Positions 63,691 to 64,000 of a stretch of DNA of 64,000 bases are shown here, in pieces (the first letter of the stretch is position 1; the number at the start of each line of letters is the position of its first letter). The translations under genes and the position numbers were made by a program. Location of the stretch: assembly GCA_009192285.1 (NCBI GenBank), contig WBVU01000005.1:2560731-2624730 (forward strand). The letters are read 5' to 3'. Under the pieces are notes generated by a model. The model searched no databases. It was not told the DNA's origin and saw only the letters and a list, made by a program, of their open reading frames with translations. The stretch is from Morchella semilibera (lineage: Eukaryota; Ascomycota; Pezizomycetes; Pezizales; Morchellaceae).

Positions 63691-64000
63691 TGTCCCGGTG
63701 TCTTGACATCAGTCCCGAGGGCTTGGTAGTCGAAGTGCTGTTATGATTGTTAGGGTAATGCTAAACGAGCCTGAGGAAGGGGTGAGTTAAGGAGGGCGGT
63801 ATCGTCATTGGATTCTAGGAGGTTCGATGGCTTGATGGATTTGTAATATAAGTAGCAGAGATGGTGGGGAGGAATACGAGGTGTGGTTGCGATAGACCTC
63901 TACGGGTCCCTATGAGCTGACGTATGAGTTATAGCCGACTGGTGAAGGAGGGTTAAATAGCAGGGATAGATGTTTTTCTTTGTTTTTTCTTCTTTTCTCT
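63691..64000 (+). repeat. LTR-A, cut by the window edge
   Basis: Starts TGTCCCGGTGTCTTGAC and runs through the GGTTAAATAGC box to the pyrimidine run at the window end. Confidence 0.85.

Noticed and set aside
1000-64000. Telomere repeats, rRNA or centromere satellite
   Set aside because: No TTAGGG array, rRNA sequence or long satellite is present. The repeat density comes from dispersed transposons.

Overview
The window looks like a transposon-dense stretch of a filamentous fungal chromosome, most likely an ascomycete. Three things point there. The host genes have short introns (about 49-94 nt) with GT..AG ends and some CTAAC/CTGAT-like branch sites. They match fungal families: a Pof3/Dia2-type TPR/F-box/LRR protein and an RMD1/DUF155 protein. 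The transposons are fungal chromovirus-type Ty3/gypsy elements and a Tad-like LINE. The species cannot be named from the sequence alone.

Host genes form small islands. A single-exon F-box gene lies at 15685-17388 (+). A five-exon RMD1/DUF155 gene lies at 21204-23148 (+). A multi-exon gene with a DUF6532-like domain lies at 31040-32685 (+). A two-exon conserved fungal gene of the group often labelled 'meiotic recombination protein Dmc1' lies at 35607-34788 (-). A 44-codon ORF with a signal-peptide-like N-terminus sits at 20719-20853.

Almost everything else is mobile DNA. I use these working names. Gypsy-H: pol and LTR remnants in opposite orientations at 1-1640 and 3831-6284. LTR-A: a ~630 bp LTR from TGTCCCGGCGTCTTGG to CTCCGTCACA, present mostly as solo LTRs and fragments on both strands, plus one LTR-gag-LTR deletion derivative at 6557-8928. 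LTR-B: ~460-580 bp with ends T(G/A)T(T/C)ACGG and CCGTGATA. Gypsy-C: a chromodomain element with ~475-501 bp LTRs, present as three long copies (24847-30930, 39959-46077, 46822-62642) and one solo LTR at 18249. LTR-D: a 1169 bp solo LTR. A Tad-like LINE occupies 54628-61828. MITE-1 (137 bp) and MITE-2 (~109 bp) share the terminus CATCAGCAA.

The right half (38950-62770) is a layered nest that can be read from target-site duplications. An old gypsy pol was split by Gypsy-C copy 2 (TSD CCAAA), an LTR-B (ATTGG) and Gypsy-C copy 3 (TCCTC/CCCTC). Copy 3 was in turn hit by a solo LTR-A (GTGGC) carrying a MITE, by an LTR-B (CCGGG), by an LTR-A (CTAAT) that itself holds an LTR-B (GTGCT), and by the LINE (13-bp TSD), whose ORF2 holds solo LTR-D (GTTAC).

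Gypsy-C copy 2 has 5' and 3' LTRs of equal length that look identical, and an unbroken pol, but a damaged gag. Copy 1 has an unbroken gag but a damaged pol. All three copies keep a GGGTTTT heptamer before the gag stop with pol in the -1 frame. Copies 1 and 2 also keep a 9-nt complement between the post-LTR sequence and the start of the presumed transcript, which suggests Tf1-like self-priming.
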